Translations under genes and position numbers: made by a program
Shown here: positions 16,641-24,686 of the stretch, one piece after another
Layout of the letters: each line of letters begins with the position of its first letter
Numbering within the stretch: position 1 is the first letter of the stretch
Assembly (NCBI RefSeq): GCF_000720725.1
Contig: NZ_JOCQ01000002.1
Coordinates: 124,001-188,000 of the forward strand
Length of the DNA: 64,000 nt
Origin: Streptomyces rimosus subsp. rimosus
GTDB lineage: Bacteria > Actinomycetota > Actinomycetes > Streptomycetales > Streptomycetaceae
Direction of reading: 5' to 3'
The notes under the pieces: generated by a model
Seen by the model: only the letters and a program-made list of their open reading frames with translations
What the model was told of the DNA's origin: nothing
Databases searched by the model: none

Positions 16641-16763
16641 GGCGGCTCCTTCCGGGAGGGGCGATACGGCGGACGGGCGCGGGCGGCAACGGCGCCCCGG
16701 CGTCCGGAGGCTCCGCCGACGGTGGCGGCAACAGCCGCTCCCCCGCAGCTCATGGCACCATTG

Positions 16764-16777
16764 TGAGTAATTGCTCA
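16764..16777. promoter_or_regulatory. TetR-type operator palindrome
   Basis: TGAGTAA followed by TTGCTCA, a 14-base dyad with one mismatch, set in the divergent region between the PPOX operon and the tetR gene, 43 bases before the latter's ATG. Its AT-rich centre contrasts with the GC-rich surroundings. Likely bound by the adjacent TetR protein to control both directions. Confidence 0.6.
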
Positions 16778-16819
16778 GGTCTTCGCCACTCGCATTCGAG
16801 GGGCTTCCCAGGAGGTGTC

Positions 16820-17443
16820 ATGCCGACCGACCGCCAGGGCCTCGCACCACGTAAACAGCCACGCCAGGCCCGCGCCGAGGCGACCCGGCAGCGCATCCTC
16901 GCCGCGGCTGCTCACGTTTTCGCCGAGTACGGCTACGCCGCGGGGACCACCAACCGCATCGCCGAACGGGCGCGGGTCTCGATCGGATCGCTCTACCAGT
17001 ACTACCCGAACAAGGACGCGATCCTGGTGGAGCTGCTGATCCGGCACCTCGACGCCGGGGCCGCCGCCGCCGAGGAGCGGCTGGACGGGCAGCTGCCCGA
17101 CTCCCTCGAAGAGACCATGCGGCTCTTCGTGCGCACCTCGATCGACAACCACCTGGACGACCCCCAACTGCTGCGCGTCATGGCCGAGCAGGGCCCCCGG
17201 ACCCCGGAACTCCTCGACAAGGTCGCCCGGCACCACCGGGCGCGGGTCGCCTCCGTCCAGGCGCTGTTCGAGCGCCATCCGCAGGTCCGGGTCGCGGACA
17301 CGCACGTCGCCGCCCGGCTCGCCGTGGCCACCATCGAACTCCTCGTCCACCAGCTCCTGGCGGCACCGGACCCCGTGGACATCACCCGGTTCGAGAACGA
17401 GCTGGTGGCCATGCTCACCGGCTACCTCACGACCGAACGGTGA
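16820..17443 (+). CDS. TetR-family regulator
   Basis: 207 residues. The N-terminal TetR helix-turn-helix is intact: RQRILAAAAHVFAEYGYAAGTTNRIAERARVSIGSLYQYYPNKDAIL. The C-terminal helical domain (from about residue 75) matches TetR_C-type ligand-binding regions with no recognised effector. A strong GGAGG precedes the ATG. It is divergent from the PPOX/ferredoxin-reductase operon, with the palindrome at 16764-16777 between them, so local repression relieved by a small molecule is the likely role. Confidence 0.9.
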   Translation: MPTDRQGLAPRKQPRQARAEATRQRILAAAAHVFAEYGYAAGTTNRIAERARVSIGSLYQYYPNKDAILVELLIRHLDAGAAAAEERLDGQLPDSLEETMRLFVRTSIDNHLDDPQLLRVMAEQGPRTPELLDKVARHHRARVASVQALFERHPQVRVADTHVAARLAVATIELLVHQLLAAPDPVDITRFENELVAMLTGYLTTER

Positions 17444-17446
17444 CGG

Positions 17447-17485
17447 TACGGGCGCCCGCGGTACCGGCGGGTGCCGGGGCCCGTA
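17447..17485 (+). terminator. Possible terminator after the tetR gene
   Basis: TACGGGC (17447-17453) pairs with GCCCGTA (17479-17485), and CCCGC with GCGGG inside, with an internal bulge. ATT follows. Position just past the stop supports a terminator; the structure is imperfect. Confidence 0.4.
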
Positions 17486-17528
17486 ATTCCGGTGCGGCCC
17501 GCTCGTCGTGCGTGGTAATCCCCTGGCT

Positions 17529-18083
17529 ATGAGTGATCTTCAGACAGCGCGGCTGGTGCTCCACCCGCTCACCGCCGCCGAGGCGGAGCGGCTGGTGGCG
17601 CGCGCCCCGGCCGACGGCGACCGCTGGGCACCCGGCTATCCCACCGACGGGGACGTGAAGTCCGCCAACGACTTCCTGGGCCACTGCGCGTCCACCGGCG
17701 ATCCGCAGCCCTTCGGGGACTACGAGATACGCCGCCGGGCGGACGGGCTCGCCATCGGCGGCGTCGGGTTCCACCGGCCGCCCGCCGCGGACGGCAGCGT
17801 CACGATCGGCTACGGCCTGGTGCCCGCGGCACGCGGCCACGGGTACGCGGCGGAGGCCCTGCGCGAGCTGCTGCGCCTCGCCCAGGAACGGGGCGTCACC
17901 TGCGTGAAGGGCGACGCCGACCACGGCAACACCGCGTCCCAGCGCGTCATGGCCGCAGCCGGAATGCAGCCCGTGGGGGAGGACGAGCGGGTGAAGTACT
18001 TCGAGATCAGCTGGCCCGTCACAGCCGGGGACACGGCCGGACCGCCGGGGCCCGCCGCCGGCGCCGGGGACACGGGACCATGA
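17529..18083 (+). CDS. GNAT N-acetyltransferase (RimJ/RimL type)
   Basis: 184 residues. It opens with SDLQTARLVLHPLTAAEAERL, typical of the RimJ-like group, and has the acetyl-CoA loop YGLVPAARGHGYAAEALREL (Q/RxxGxG/A). The segment NTASQRVMAAAGMQPVGED closes the fold. It should acetylate an amine, protein N-terminus or small molecule; no substrate can be inferred. A Pro/Gly/Ala tail of about 20 residues follows the domain. There is no Shine-Dalgarno; GGTAAT at 17515-17520 could be a -10 for a nearly leaderless message. The macro-domain gene starts 7 bases after its stop. Confidence 0.85.
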   Translation: MSDLQTARLVLHPLTAAEAERLVARAPADGDRWAPGYPTDGDVKSANDFLGHCASTGDPQPFGDYEIRRRADGLAIGGVGFHRPPAADGSVTIGYGLVPAARGHGYAAEALRELLRLAQERGVTCVKGDADHGNTASQRVMAAAGMQPVGEDERVKYFEISWPVTAGDTAGPPGPAAGAGDTGP

Positions 18084-18090
18084 TGGCCGT

Positions 18091-18618
18091 ATGACCGCAT
18101 CCGCATCCGCCCCCGCCCTCACCCTCGTCGCCGGTGACATCACCGAACAGCCGGCCGACGCCGTCGTGAACGCCGCCAACTCCTCGCTGCTGGGCGGCGG
18201 GGGAGTGGACGGCGCGATCCACCGGCGCGGCGGCCCGGAGATCCTGGCCGAGTGCCGGGCGCTGCGGGCCTCGCACTACGGCAAGGGGCTGCCGACCGGA
18301 CAGGCCGTGGCGACCACGGCGGGCAGGCTGCCGGCCCGCTGGGTGATCCACACGGTCGGCCCGGTCTGGTCCGGGTCCGAGGACCGCTCGCACCTGCTCG
18401 CCTCCTGCTACCGCGAGTCGCTGCGGGTCGCCGACGAGCTGGGCGCCCGTACCGTCGCCTTCCCGGCCATCTCCGCCGGGATCTACCGCTGGCCGCTGGA
18501 CGACGCCGCCCGTATCGCGGTGGAGACGGTACGGGCGGCGGAGACGGCCGTCGAGGAGGTGCGGTTCGTGCTCTTCGACGAGCGGGCGTACGCGGCGTTC
18601 GCGGCGCGGGTGGGCTGA
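18091..18618 (+). CDS. Macro-domain O-acetyl-ADP-ribose deacetylase
   Basis: 175 residues forming one macro domain of the MacroD/YmdB type: GDITEQPADAVVNAANSSLLGGGGVDGAIHRRGG holds the catalytic Asn and Asp region and Gly-rich loop, and FPAISAGIYRWPLDDAA closes the ADP-ribose pocket. The family hydrolyses O-acetyl-ADP-ribose and removes mono-ADP-ribose from acidic residues. The start is 7 bases past the GNAT stop, so the pair is probably translated from one message; linkage of an acyltransferase with an acyl-ADP-ribose hydrolase is suggestive. Confidence 0.92.
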   Translation: MTASASAPALTLVAGDITEQPADAVVNAANSSLLGGGGVDGAIHRRGGPEILAECRALRASHYGKGLPTGQAVATTAGRLPARWVIHTVGPVWSGSEDRSHLLASCYRESLRVADELGARTVAFPAISAGIYRWPLDDAARIAVETVRAAETAVEEVRFVLFDERAYAAFAARVG

Positions 18619-18646
18619 CCGGCCGCGAGACGGGGCCGCCCGGCGC

Positions 18647-19408
18647 TCAGTGCCAGGCGAACCGTGCCGACACGCACGGGTCCTCGTTGCGGTAGCCGAG
18701 GCGGTCGTAGAGCCGCTCGGCGGGCGCGTTGTCGGCCAGCTGCCACAGCGTGCAGAAGCCGTGCCGCCGTACGGTGTGCCGGGTCAGCCACGAGGTCAGC
18801 GCCGCGCCCAGGCCCTGGCCGCGCTGGGCGGCGTCGGTCGCGACGGACGCCATCAGCGGCGCGCCGCTGTCCCGCAGGCTGCTCATCGCGCCGCACGCCA
18901 CCAGCCGCCCGTCCGCGCCGCGGATACCGGCCCACAGGCTCACGTCCGCCGAGCCGGGGCCGGTCGAGTGGGCCGGGCTGTGCTCGTTGAGGAAGGCGAG
19001 CAGCTCCCCGTGGTGGCTCTCGTCGAGCGCGACCACGCGGTACTCCGCCGGGTGGACGGACGGTTCCTCCAGCGTCCAGCGGAACACCCACTCGACCACG
19101 TCGGTCACCGCCAGGTGACGGCCGACCAGCGTCTCGGTGCCGCGCGGCCCGGTGAACTCCCGTACGCCGTCGGGAAATCCCTGCGCGGCACGCAGCACGA
19201 GACCGGCGGCGGCGTCGGCCTCGCCGACGCTCCACACGTGCCCGCGGGCGGCGTCGAGCCAGGCGGCGGCACCGGCGTTGCACCAACTGGACCGGTCGGC
19301 GGGCCGCTGCCGCGCGGCGCCGAAACGCAGGAGGGCGGCGCCCTCCTGGAGCTGAAGGCCCTGGGTGAACAGGTCCTCGGTCCGGGGGAGAAGAGTCGTT
19401 GCCTGCAT
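18647..19408 (-). CDS. GNAT N-acetyltransferase with N-terminal extension
   Basis: 253 residues. The catalytic GNAT domain fills the C-terminal 130 residues: RVVALDESHHGELLAFLNEHSP, then MASVATDAAQRGQGLGAALTSWL (acetyl-CoA loop) and LWQLADNAPAERLYDRLGYRNEDPC. The N-terminal half (about 110 residues) resembles a degenerate second GNAT fold, as in tandem-GNAT proteins, but lacks a clear coenzyme loop. It is convergent with the macro-domain gene, 28 bases apart. The ATG at 19408 is preceded by AGAGAG. Substrate unknown. Confidence 0.82.
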   Translation of the reverse strand: MQATTLLPRTEDLFTQGLQLQEGAALLRFGAARQRPADRSSWCNAGAAAWLDAARGHVWSVGEADAAAGLVLRAAQGFPDGVREFTGPRGTETLVGRHLAVTDVVEWVFRWTLEEPSVHPAEYRVVALDESHHGELLAFLNEHSPAHSTGPGSADVSLWAGIRGADGRLVACGAMSSLRDSGAPLMASVATDAAQRGQGLGAALTSWLTRHTVRRHGFCTLWQLADNAPAERLYDRLGYRNEDPCVSARFAWH

Positions 19409-19709
19409 CACTCTCTGAGAAGGACGTAGGGGAGGGAACGACTGCGGACACGCTGGAGGCGCGGCCGGAACCGTTCGTCTGAAGTAGGGGGTCCCGGCAG
19501 CGGCAGCACACGCGTGCGCGCCCGGCCAACCGGGTCGCCCACTCTCGCACACCGCCCCCGGACCGGCGCAAATTCGTGGCGGGTGCCGTATGCCACGTCG
19601 GGTCGGACAGCGGTTCCCGGCGGATTTTCCTCCGGGCCGTCGCTGGTCACCGAACGCTGATGTCGGAAAACCGCCAGCCCGCCGCCCGCGGCTGCCCGAT
19701 CCTGGACGT
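19409..19709. other. Divergent intergenic region, GNAT and Ada-AlkA
   Basis: 301 bases holding both promoters. Its one clear structure is a spaced inverted repeat: GGCGGATTTTCC (19619-19630) and GGAAAACCGCC (19665-19675), arms matching except for one extra A, 34 bases apart and ending 34 bases before the Ada-AlkA ATG. I see no SOS box here. Confidence 0.55.
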
Positions 19710-21185
19710 ATGCACACCGACTTCGAGCGCTGTCTGCGCGCCGTCCAGTCCAAGGACGCCCGGTTCGACGGGTGGTTCTACACGGCGGTGCGCACCACGC
19801 GTATCTATTGCCGTCCCAGCTGCCCGGTGGTGCCGCCCAAACCCGAGAACATGACCTTCTACCCGAGCGCCGCCGCCGCGCAGCAGGCCGGGTACCGCGC
19901 CTGCAAACGGTGCCGCCCGGACGCCAGCCCCGGATCGCCGCAGTGGGACGAGCGCGCCGACTGCGTCGCGCGCGCCATGCGGCTGATCGCCGACGGCGTC
20001 GTGGACCGCGAGGGCGTGCCGGGACTGGCCGCCCGGCTCGGCTACAGCACCCGCCAGGTCGAGCGGCAGCTGCTGGCAGAGCTGGGTGCCGGGCCGCTCG
20101 CGCTGGCCCGCGCGCAGCGCGCCCAGACCGCACGCCTGCTCATCGAGACCACCGAACTGCCCATGGCCGACGTGGCGTTCGCCGCCGGGTTCGCCAGCAT
20201 CCGCACCTTCAACGACACGGTGCGCGAGGTGTTCGCGCTCGCGCCCACCGAGCTGCGGCGGCGCGCCCGGCCGGGCACCGGCGCGGCGGCCCTGCCCGGC
20301 ACGCTCGCCCTGCGGCTGCCCTTCCGGCAGCCGCTGTGCCCGGACAACCTCTTCGGACACCTGGCCGCGACCGCCGTACCGGGCGTGGAGGAGTGGCGGG
20401 ACGGCGCGTACCGGCGCACGCTCGCCCTCCCGTACGGGCACGGCATCGTCGCCCTCACCCCGCGCCCCGACCACATCGACTGCCGGCTCTCCCTGACCGA
20501 CCTGCGCGACCTCGCCGGGGCCATCGCCCGCTGCCGCCGGATGCTCGACCTGGACGCCGACCCGGAGGCGGTGGACGGGCTGCTCGGCGAGGACCCCGTG
20601 CTGGCCCCGCTGGTCCGCAAGGCGCCGGGGCGGCGGGTGCCGCGCACGGTGGACGCCGACGAGTTCGCGGTACGGGCCGTCCTGGGCCAGCAGGTGTCCA
20701 CCGCGGCGGCGCGTACGCACGCGGGCCGGCTGGTCACCGCGTACGGCCGCACGATCAACGACCCGGCGGGCGGCCTGACCCACCTCTTCCCCGCCCCCGC
20801 CGAGCTGGCCGGGCTCGACCCCGAGACGCTCGCCATGCCGCGCACCCGGCGCGCCACCCTCACCACCATGATCACCGCCCTGGCCGACGGGACCGTCCAG
20901 CTCGGCGTCGGCAGCGACCGCGACCGGGCCCGCGCCCAGCTGGCGGCGCTGCCCGGCGTGGGCCCCTGGACCGTCGAGTGCGTCGCCATGCGGGCTCTCG
21001 GCGACCCCGACGCGTTCACCCCGACCGACCTGGGCCTGCGCCGCGCCGCCGCCGGCCTCGGGCTGCCGGCCACCCCGGCGGCGCTGATACGGCACTCGGC
21101 GCGCTGGCGCCCGTGGCGCGCGTACGCCGTCCAGTACCTCTGGGCCACCGATGACCACCCCATCAACCACCTCCCCACCGACTGA
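19710..21185 (+). CDS. alkA: Ada-AlkA fusion: methyl-phosphotriester sensor and 3-methyladenine DNA glycosylase
   Basis: 491 residues. Residues 1-75 are the Ada zinc module (Cys34, Cys38, Cys65, Cys68), of which one Cys takes the methyl group from DNA phosphotriesters. Residues 85-185 form an AraC-type helix-turn-helix pair. From about 195 comes the AlkA N-domain, and from 300 the HhH-GPD glycosylase (VRAVLGQQVSTAAARTHAGRL, LPGVGPWTVECVAMRAL, catalytic Asp near DAFTPTDLGLRRA). It thus senses alkylation, activates transcription and excises alkylated bases. ogt follows after 9 bases, so the pair forms an adaptive-response operon. Confidence 0.95.
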   Translation: MHTDFERCLRAVQSKDARFDGWFYTAVRTTRIYCRPSCPVVPPKPENMTFYPSAAAAQQAGYRACKRCRPDASPGSPQWDERADCVARAMRLIADGVVDREGVPGLAARLGYSTRQVERQLLAELGAGPLALARAQRAQTARLLIETTELPMADVAFAAGFASIRTFNDTVREVFALAPTELRRRARPGTGAAALPGTLALRLPFRQPLCPDNLFGHLAATAVPGVEEWRDGAYRRTLALPYGHGIVALTPRPDHIDCRLSLTDLRDLAGAIARCRRMLDLDADPEAVDGLLGEDPVLAPLVRKAPGRRVPRTVDADEFAVRAVLGQQVSTAAARTHAGRLVTAYGRTINDPAGGLTHLFPAPAELAGLDPETLAMPRTRRATLTTMITALADGTVQLGVGSDRDRARAQLAALPGVGPWTVECVAMRALGDPDAFTPTDLGLRRAAAGLGLPATPAALIRHSARWRPWRAYAVQYLWATDDHPINHLPTD

Positions 21186-21194
21186 GGCGATCCC

Positions 21195-21782
21195 ATGTCC
21201 GTTCCCGTGACCACCGGCGGCGCGCGCTGCCACGCCGTCCTGCCCGACACCCCGTACGGCCCGCTGACCCTCGTCGCCGAGGGGGACGCCCTCGCCGGCC
21301 TCTACATGACCGACCAGCGCCACCGCCCGCCCCAGGAGTCCTTCGGCCCGCCGGAGGACATCGCGGAGCCGCCCTTCGCGGCAGCCGTCCAGCAGCTGCG
21401 CGCCTACTTCGACGGCACGCTCACCGACTTCGACCTGCCCCTCGCCCCGCGGGGCACGCCCTTCCAGCGCCGCGTCTGGGACGCCCTGCGCGAGATCCCG
21501 TACGGCGCGACGCTCTCGTACGGACAGCTCGCCGAACGCCTCGGCAAGCCGTCCGCGGCCCGCGCGGTCGGCCTGGCCAACGGCAAGAACCCGATCGGCA
21601 TCATCATCCCCTGCCACCGCGTCATCGGGGCGAGCGGTAGCCTCACGGGCTACGGCGGCGGGCTCGACCGCAAGCGCCGGCTGCTGTCCTTCGAGCGGGG
21701 CGGAACCGTGCGGGCAGACGCGGCGCGGGGCGGAGCCGCCCGGGCAGGCTCCGTGCCGGGGCAGGAGCCGCTGTTCGGGTGA
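21195..21782 (+). CDS. ogt: Methylated-DNA-protein cysteine methyltransferase
   Basis: 195 residues. The active-site motif IIIPCHRVIG gives Cys140 as methyl acceptor. Upstream, FQRRVWDALREIPYGATLSYGQLAERLG is the DNA-binding helix-turn-helix with the arginine finger. The protein directly reverses O6-methylguanine and O4-methylthymine and is consumed in the reaction. The C-terminal 25 residues are an Ala/Gly/Arg-rich tail made of imperfect repeats, outside the fold. It lies 9 bases behind the Ada-AlkA gene and is probably induced with it. Confidence 0.95.
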   Translation: MSVPVTTGGARCHAVLPDTPYGPLTLVAEGDALAGLYMTDQRHRPPQESFGPPEDIAEPPFAAAVQQLRAYFDGTLTDFDLPLAPRGTPFQRRVWDALREIPYGATLSYGQLAERLGKPSAARAVGLANGKNPIGIIIPCHRVIGASGSLTGYGGGLDRKRRLLSFERGGTVRADAARGGAARAGSVPGQEPLFG

Positions 21783-21812
21783 GGCGCAGGCGGCCGGCCG
21801 CCGCCCGTGTCC

Positions 21813-22676
21813 TCAGCCGGCGCTCTCCACCACTGCCCGCACATCCGCCACCAGCTCTTCCGCCACCTTCAGCGAACGCGCCAACTCCGGCCCTGTACGG
21901 CCCAGTTCGCCCAGCAGTGCGCTCGCCCGCTCCTCGAAAGCAGGCGGCGCGCCGGGCAGGGCTGCGGCGGCTGCGAGGGCGCCCTTCTCGTTGATCAGCC
22001 AGGTCCGGTGGTGGGCGTGCAGGGCCTGGGTCAGGTCGCCCACCGCCCGCGCCAGGCACAGCGCCGCGTGCAGCGTGTCCGCGGCCGCGTGCGACTTGCC
22101 CGCCATGGCCACGGAGAACCCGGCGTCCCAGACCGCCGTGCCGGTCAGCGCGCTTCGCAGCGGCTCCGGATACTCCCGCATCTCCGCCTTGAGACGGCCC
22201 AGCTCCCCGGACGGATCGGCCAGGACGCGCGCCAGCGCCAGCTCACCCGCGTACGCCGGGGACCAGAACCCCAGCGGATGCCCCACCTGGGCGCCGATCT
22301 CGAACCGCCCCGCCCGGCACTCCCGCCACACGGTCTCCACCCGGTCGAGATCCCGCAACAGCCAGTCCACATGCCGCCCGTCCGGCATCACCAGCCACGC
22401 TCCGCCGTTCACCCAGTCGCCCCAGGCACCCGGCCCGTGGATCTCCACCGGCGCGCCGGTGATCTCGGCGGCCAGGTCCGCGAGCGCGGCGAGACCGAGC
22501 TCGCCGCGGTAGTAGACGCCGAGGTCCCAGTCCGAGTCCGGGCGGTGGGTGCCCCTGGCCCGGCTGCCGCCGAGGGTGACGCCGATGACGCCCGGCACTT
22601 CCGCCAGGGCGGCTGCCCCGTGCCCGGCCCAGTGATCGCCGTGCGATTCGTCGTGGTGGTCCGTGCTCTCCTTCAC
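21813..22676 (-). CDS. Nucleotidyltransferase-fold protein
   Basis: 287 residues. The N-terminal domain has the Pol-beta-type signature LGGSRARGTHRPDSDWDLGVYY: a Gly-Ser pair, then two Asp separated by one residue, with a third acidic residue in APVEIHG. A helical C-terminal half (AGKSHAAADTLHAALCLARAV, LINEKGAL) follows, as in aminoglycoside and kanamycin nucleotidyltransferase relatives. It could adenylylate a small molecule or act as a regulator; resistance is not established. The extreme N-terminus is His/Asp/Glu-rich. Convergent with ogt. Confidence 0.8.
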   Translation of the reverse strand: MKESTDHHDESHGDHWAGHGAAALAEVPGVIGVTLGGSRARGTHRPDSDWDLGVYYRGELGLAALADLAAEITGAPVEIHGPGAWGDWVNGGAWLVMPDGRHVDWLLRDLDRVETVWRECRAGRFEIGAQVGHPLGFWSPAYAGELALARVLADPSGELGRLKAEMREYPEPLRSALTGTAVWDAGFSVAMAGKSHAAADTLHAALCLARAVGDLTQALHAHHRTWLINEKGALAAAAALPGAPPAFEERASALLGELGRTGPELARSLKVAEELVADVRAVVESAG

Positions 22677-22707
22677 GCCGGGCAGCCTACGGTCCCGCCC
22701 TCCGGGC

Positions 22708-23640
22708 TCACGCCACCAACCCCCGTACCTCCGCCAGCAACTCCACCTGATGCCGCCAGTCGCCGCCCGCGAACGTCATCAGGACGCGGGAGACACCCGC
22801 GCCGCAGTAACTGTGCAGGCGCTCGGCGGCTTCCCGGACGCCGCCGGTCACGGGGACCTCGGCGAAGTGTTCCGGCGTGGAGCCGTAGGCCACGGCCAGG
22901 CCCGCCGCGAAATCCGTACGGGTGGGCAGGTCCGGTTCCGTGCCGAGCGCGCCCATGGCGCCGACGACGACGGCCGGGGCCGGACGGCCGAAGGCGGCGG
23001 CGAGTTCGGCCAGGTGCACGGTGCCCGCGGCGACTTCGGCGGGTGGTGCCAGGCCGGGGTGCCAGCCGTCGCCCAGGCGTGCCGCGCGCCGTATGGCGCT
23101 GCGGGAGTTGCCGCTGATCCAGACGGGCGGCATGGCCACGGCGGGCCATAAATCGGCCGCGCGGATGCCCTGTTCGTACGGCGGTGTTCCCCCGTCGCCC
23201 GCAAGCAGGCGCGGCAGCAGCCGCAGTGTCGCGTCGGTCCGGCGGCCCCGTTCCTCGTACGGCACACCCGCCGCCGCCCACCGCGCGCGCCCGCCGCCGG
23301 TCCCCACGCCGAGCACCAGCCGCCCGTCCGCGACGTACTGGAGGCTCGCGATCTCCTCGGCGGCCCGGGCCGGGGACCGGAGTGCCGGTGCGTACGCCGT
23401 GCTGACGACGGTGATGCGCTCGGTCGCCGCGGCGACCGCCGCCACCGCCACCGCGGCGTCCAGCGACGGTTCGCCGGCCGGGGCGTCCCGGTGCGCGACG
23501 AGGTCGAGCCCGGCCCGTTCCGCGTGCCGGGCCGCCTCGGTGAGGGTGAGTTTCTGCTCGCGCCGCACGGCGGGCGACGGCAGCACCACACCCACCGCCA
23601 GGCGGCCCGGCGGGACCGCCGCATCCGGGAAGAACGTCAT
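22708..23640 (-). CDS. LLM-class flavin/F420 oxidoreductase with a TTA codon
   Basis: 310 residues of the luciferase-like TIM barrel: RLAVGVVLPSP, ITVVSTAYAPALRSPARAAEEIASLQYVADGRLVLGVGTGG and PPVWISGNSRSAIRRAARLGDGWHPG. The family hydroxylates or reduces substrates with FMNH2 or F420H2. Two features point to special control. A MerR/SoxR-type promoter ends right at the ATG, so the message is probably leaderless. And codon 164 (Leu in ADLW) is TTA (23151-23149), read in Streptomyces by the bldA tRNA. An ATG at 23661 would lie inside the promoter and is rejected. Confidence 0.85.
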   Translation of the reverse strand: MTFFPDAAVPPGRLAVGVVLPSPAVRREQKLTLTEAARHAERAGLDLVAHRDAPAGEPSLDAAVAVAAVAAATERITVVSTAYAPALRSPARAAEEIASLQYVADGRLVLGVGTGGGRARWAAAGVPYEERGRRTDATLRLLPRLLAGDGGTPPYEQGIRAADLWPAVAMPPVWISGNSRSAIRRAARLGDGWHPGLAPPAEVAAGTVHLAELAAAFGRPAPAVVVGAMGALGTEPDLPTRTDFAAGLAVAYGSTPEHFAEVPVTGGVREAAERLHSYCGAGVSRVLMTFAGGDWRHQVELLAEVRGLVA

Positions 23641-23646
23641 GCGGAG

Positions 23647-23677
23647 ACGATGCAACCTCAAGCGGGCTTGAAGTCAA
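23647..23677 (-). promoter_or_regulatory. SoxR/MerR-type promoter with 19-bp spacer
   Basis: On the minus strand: -35 TTGACT (23677-23672), a 19-base spacer, and -10 CATCGT (23652-23647). The dyad ACCTCAAGC-GG-GCTTGAAGT (23655-23674, plus-strand reading) fills the spacer, with one mismatch between arms. An over-long spacer occupied by a dyad is the hallmark of promoters remodelled by MerR-family activators, and CCTCAAGC resembles SoxR half-sites. Predicted start of transcription is at about 23640, the A of the ATG. Confidence 0.7.
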
Positions 23678-23715
23678 GGGGGCGGGCCCGGACCCGAGGG
23701 GTGGCGGGCCGGCCG

Positions 23716-24210
23716 TCAGGAGGCGGCCGGCGCGACGCCGTCCTCCAGCTCCACCGGCCCGCCCCCGCCCGCCAGCGCGTCCAGTGCGGCCCGCATGCGC
23801 AGGGCCATCGGGGGAGACAGCCGCGGTTCCGCCTCTTCCCACGTCAGCAGGGAGAAGGACAGCAGTTCCGTCTCCTGGAGGCGGATGGCCGCCAGTTGGC
23901 CCGCGTCCAGTACGCCGCCGTCGTACAGGTACGACACCAGCGGCGGGCGTCCGGGGCCGCGCACCCAGTCGACGGCCAGCAGCCGGCCCGGCTCGATGTC
24001 CAGGCCGATCTCCTCGGCGGTCTCCCGCCGCGCGGCCTGACGGGGCGACTCGCCCGCGTCCGACTCGACGGTGCCGCCGGGCAGGATCCAGGTGTCGCGG
24101 TAGTTCGGCTCGACGTACAGCACCCGGTCGTCGGCGTCGCGGAAGATGACACCGGCACCCGCGAGCACACGCGGAAGACCGGCGATATAGGTGGCGTAGT
24201 CCGTGGTCAT
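23716..24210 (-). CDS. Nudix hydrolase
   Basis: 164 residues. The Nudix box is intact: GGTVESDAGESPRQAARRE followed by TAEEIGL, giving the Gly-x5-Glu-x7-Arg-Glu-x2-Glu-Glu-x-Gly pattern that binds Mg2+. It hydrolyses nucleoside diphosphates linked to another group; length and lack of extra domains give no substrate. The start MTTDYATYIAG at 24210 drops 22 poorly conserved residues. Same strand as the LLM gene, 75 bases away, so possibly co-transcribed into it unless the MerR-type promoter acts alone. Confidence 0.88.
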   Translation of the reverse strand: MTTDYATYIAGLPRVLAGAGVIFRDADDRVLYVEPNYRDTWILPGGTVESDAGESPRQAARRETAEEIGLDIEPGRLLAVDWVRGPGRPPLVSYLYDGGVLDAGQLAAIRLQETELLSFSLLTWEEAEPRLSPPMALRMRAALDALAGGGGPVELEDGVAPAAS

Positions 24211-24292
24211 ACGGTGAGCGTAGTGGGGCCTGACGAAGTGTCCGCCCAGGCCGCGGGCCCGCAGGCAGCTGATCAAGTCCGGTGTCGGATTC

Positions 24293-24604
24293 TCATTCCG
24301 GGTCGGCAGGTTCTTGCCGGCCGGGCTCTGCGTGACGGATCCGTGCGACGCCCTTGTCCAGGTCCACGCTGAGTGGCGGGCCCTCCGCGGGCCGGACGTT
24401 CTTGCGGACCCTTTCCTGCTCCATCGCCCTCTTCACCGCCTGTGCTGCCGGGGAGAACTCCTCTGCCAGCACCGAGGTACGCCCCTTCGTCTTGCGGTAG
24501 TAGATCCATCCGCGGCGCTCCGACCACAGCAATACGCGATCCGCCAAGGCCAGGAAGATGCCGGCAGCGGCGGCGATGGTCACAACAAGCACAGCGCTTC
24601 TCAT
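24293..24604 (-). CDS. Small single-pass membrane protein (DUF6191-like)
   Basis: 103 residues. The first 25 residues form one hydrophobic segment (AVLVVTIAAAAGIFLALADRVLLW), followed by a basic cytoplasmic-looking stretch (SERRGWIYYRKTKGR) and an acidic, charged C-terminus. The RGWIYYRKT junction and length resemble the DUF6191 group of actinobacterial proteins; I recall it only as a family of unknown function. It sits between a Nudix gene and the ternary-system block. Confidence 0.65.
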   Translation of the reverse strand: MRSAVLVVTIAAAAGIFLALADRVLLWSERRGWIYYRKTKGRTSVLAEEFSPAAQAVKRAMEQERVRKNVRPAEGPPLSVDLDKGVARIRHAEPGRQEPADPE

Positions 24605-24686
24605 GCTGCTGGAACGTGGCAGCCCTCTGCCGCGTTCCGTGAGACGCAGGCTCGCCGGCCCCGGCGCCCTCGCTCGCCGGCCTTGC

